This document shows, one piece after another, positions 61,958 to 64,000 of a stretch of DNA of 64,000 nucleotides. The notes beneath the pieces are model-generated. The model was not told the DNA's origin, did not search any database, and worked only from the letters and a program-made list of their open reading frames with translations. This DNA comes from Gemmatimonadota bacterium (lineage in GTDB: Bacteria > Gemmatimonadota > Gemmatimonadetes > Longimicrobiales > Gaopeijiaceae), in contig JAJCZZ010000082.1 of the NCBI GenBank assembly GCA_029262115.1, forward strand, positions 124,001 through 188,000. The letters run 5' to 3'. Made by a program: the position numbers and the translations under genes. How positions within the stretch are numbered: position 1 is the first letter of the stretch; every line of letters begins with the position of its first letter.

Positions 61958-64000
61958 ATGAAAAAGTCACCGCCCATTTTCTACACGTGGACGGACGAAG
62001 CTCCCGCGCTCGCCACTCACGCGTTTCTCCCCGTGGTCCGAGCGTTCGCGTGGGCCACCGGGGTACCGGTCGAAACGAGAGACATATCCCTTGCGCACCG
62101 CGTGCTCGCCGCCTTCCCCGATGTGCTCTGCAAGGAGCAGGAGGTCGAGGACCAGCTGGCCGACCTGGGCCGGAAGGTGGACACGCCGGAAGCGAACATC
62201 ATCAAGCTCCCGAACATCAGCGCATCGATTCCCCAGCTCAAAGCGTGTATCGATGAGCTCCGGGCGACCGGATATTCGTTACCGGACTATCCGGACGAAC
62301 CGATGAGCGATGAAGACCGGGCGGTGAAGGCCCGCTATGACAGGGTCAAGGGCAGCGCGGTCAATCCCGTTCTGAGACAGGGCAACTCGGACCGGCGCGC
62401 ACCTCGCTCCGTGAAGGAGTTCGCCCAGAAGCATCCGCCGCCGATGCACCCCTGGCCCGAGGACTCCCGGACGCATGTCTCCACGATGACGGCAGATGAT
62501 TTCCGTCACAACGAGGAGTCGATGACGCTCGAAACGGCAACGAACGCGCGAATCGAACACGTTGCCTCGGATGGCTCGGTAACGTGCCTCATGGAGTCGC
62601 TGCCCCTCGAGAAGGGTGAGGTGCTCGACGTCACCCACATGAGTCGGCGCGCCCTACTTGCGTTCCTCGGGAAGCAGGTGCACGACGCGAAGGACAAAGA
62701 CGTGCTGTTTTCCGTGCATCTGAAGGCGACGATGATGAAGGTGTCGGACCCCATCATCTTCGGTCACGCGGTCCGGGTCTTCTTCGCCGATGTCTTCGCG
62801 AAGCACGCCGACACCTTGACCGAGATCGGGTTCGACGCAAACAACGGGTTGGCGGACCTGCACTCCAAGCTCGCGGAGCTTCCCGAGTCCGACCGCACCG
62901 CCATCGAGGCGGATATCCAGGCTGCATACGACTCCGGCCCAGGGCTCGCGATGGTCGACTCGGGGCGCGGCATCACCAACCTCCACGTTCCGAGCGATGT
63001 GATCATCGACGCTTCCATGCCTCCGATGATTCGTGACTCGGGGCGCATGTGGAACGCGGACGGTGTGCTCCAGGACACGAAGGCTGTCATCCCCGACTCG
63101 AGCTACGCCTCAATTTATGCTGCGGTCGTAGCCGACTGCAAGGAACACGGACAGTTCGATCCGGCGACCATGGGCTCCGTGGCCAATGTTGGCCTGATGG
63201 CGATGAAGGCGGAGGAGTATGGGTCGCACGACAAGACGTTCGAAGTGGCAGCCGCCGGGACCGTTCGGGTCGTAGACTCCGGCGGTGACGTGCTCCTGGA
63301 GCAAGCGGTGGAGGAGGGCGATATCTGGCGGGCCTGTCAGACCAAGGACGCGGCCGTGCGCGACTGGGTGAAGCTGGCCGTTTCGCGGGCGCGCGCAAGC
63401 GGTAGTCCGGCCGTGTTCTGGCTCGATGAGAAGCGCGCTCATGACGCTGAGTTGTTGAAGAAGGTCGAGTCGGACCTCACGGATCACGACACGGCCGGGT
63501 TGGGCGTGGAGTCGATGGCGCCCGAGGACGCGATGCGCTTCACACTCGACCGCGTGCGCGCTGGAGAGGATACGATCTCCGTGACGGGCAACGTCCTCCG
63601 TGACTACCTGACCGATCTCTTCCCGATCCTCGAGATAGGCACCAGCGCGCGCATGCTGTCCATCGTGCCGCTCCTCGAAGGGGGAGGACTGTTCGAGACG
63701 GGGGCGGGCGGCTCGGCGCCCAAGCATGTCCAGCAATTCCTCCAGGAGGGACACCTCCGCTGGGATTCGCTCGGCGAGTACATGGCCCTGGCGGCTTCAC
63801 TCCAACAGCTGGGCGAGACGTTCGACAACAAAGGTGCCCTCGTGCTCAGCGCTGCGCTCGACGTGGCGGTTGCCCGCTACCTCGACAATTCCCGGGGGCC
63901 TTCACGGAAGGTCAACGAGTTGGACAACCGTGGGAGCACCTTCTACCTCACGATGTACTGGGCACGGGCGTTGGCCGAGCAGGATGACAATGCCGAACTC
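61958..64000 (+). CDS. icd: Monomeric NADP-dependent isocitrate dehydrogenase (3' end cut)
   Basis: 681 residues are present; monomeric IDH is about 740, so some 60 residues lie beyond the window. From ATG ([20 protein letters not shown]) the sequence matches the family throughout: [52 protein letters not shown] and [20 protein letters not shown]. It also has [34 protein letters not shown] and [19 protein letters not shown]. The enzyme oxidises isocitrate to 2-oxoglutarate and CO2 with NADP in the TCA cycle. It lies alone, divergent from the DUF389 gene. Confidence 0.93.
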   Translation, partial: MKKSPPIFYTWTDEAPALATHAFLPVVRAFAWATGVPVETRDISLAHRVLAAFPDVLCKEQEVEDQLADLGRKVDTPEANIIKLPNISASIPQLKACIDELRATGYSLPDYPDEPMSDEDRAVKARYDRVKGSAVNPVLRQGNSDRRAPRSVKEFAQKHPPPMHPWPEDSRTHVSTMTADDFRHNEESMTLETATNARIEHVASDGSVTCLMESLPLEKGEVLDVTHMSRRALLAFLGKQVHDAKDKDVLFSVHLKATMMKVSDPIIFGHAVRVFFADVFAKHADTLTEIGFDANNGLADLHSKLAELPESDRTAIEADIQAAYDSGPGLAMVDSGRGITNLHVPSDVIIDASMPPMIRDSGRMWNADGVLQDTKAVIPDSSYASIYAAVVADCKEHGQFDPATMGSVANVGLMAMKAEEYGSHDKTFEVAAAGTVRVVDSGGDVLLEQAVEEGDIWRACQTKDAAVRDWVKLAVSRARASGSPAVFWLDEKRAHDAELLKKVESDLTDHDTAGLGVESMAPEDAMRFTLDRVRAGEDTISVTGNVLRDYLTDLFPILEIGTSARMLSIVPLLEGGGLFETGAGGSAPKHVQQFLQEGHLRWDSLGEYMALAASLQQLGETFDNKGALVLSAALDVAVARYLDNSRGPSRKVNELDNRGSTFYLTMYWARALAEQDDNAEL

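Overview
This is a 64-kb piece of a GC-rich bacterial chromosome, densely coded on both strands. The gene set suggests Gemmatimonadota or a close relative (inference). It has six PadR regulators each paired with an orphan MacB/FtsX-like permease of the ADOP type (first described as duplicated in Acidobacteria), many secreted proteins whose signal peptides end in A-x-A-Q, an Asp-box/VPS10-type secreted protein, a DUF4175/DUF4159/vWA/MoxR gene cluster and a monomeric isocitrate dehydrogenase. No rRNA, tRNA, CRISPR array, integrase or transposase gene was seen.

Layout. 1-7.1 kb: the end of an M16 peptidase, a lipoprotein soluble lytic transglycosylase, an iron operon (membrane-anchored DtxR-type regulator fused to two FeoA domains, then FeoB) behind a near-perfect DtxR-like palindrome, and an MscS channel. 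7.1-39.2 kb: accessory region with six PadR-ADOP modules, interspersed with a SRPBCC protein, two small outer-membrane-type proteins, an alpha/beta hydrolase, a large Asp-box protein, a DinB protein, a secreted NTF2-like protein, a VIT-family metal transporter, a GrpB-family protein, a kinase-M23-PLP aminotransferase fusion and an IHGV-repeat protein. 39.2-41.6 kb: EttA and a stand-alone receiver protein. 41.6-60.0 kb: one long minus-strand cluster: DUF4159 lipoprotein, vWA/amidotransferase-like membrane protein, caspase-fold pseudoenzyme, TPR-peptidase MA, second DUF4159, then MoxR, DUF58, BatA-like vWA and DUF4175. A lower-GC island at about 49.6-52.3 kb splits this cluster. The island carries a PIN two-gene module, a secreted unknown protein, a 314-bp MITE-like element and cassette-like palindromic repeats. 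60.4-64 kb: a small conserved protein, a DUF389 membrane protein and the start of icd, cut by the window end.

How it fits together. The PadR-ADOP modules look like six self-contained regulatory units, because each has its own, different palindrome next to its PadR gene. PadR subtype and ADOP N-terminal subtype also match within each pair. The 41-60 kb cluster looks like an envelope-associated MoxR/vWA machine with start/stop overlaps in each half. Most gene starts were refined from overlaps, ribosome binding sites, signal peptides or family alignment, and some are GTG or TTG.
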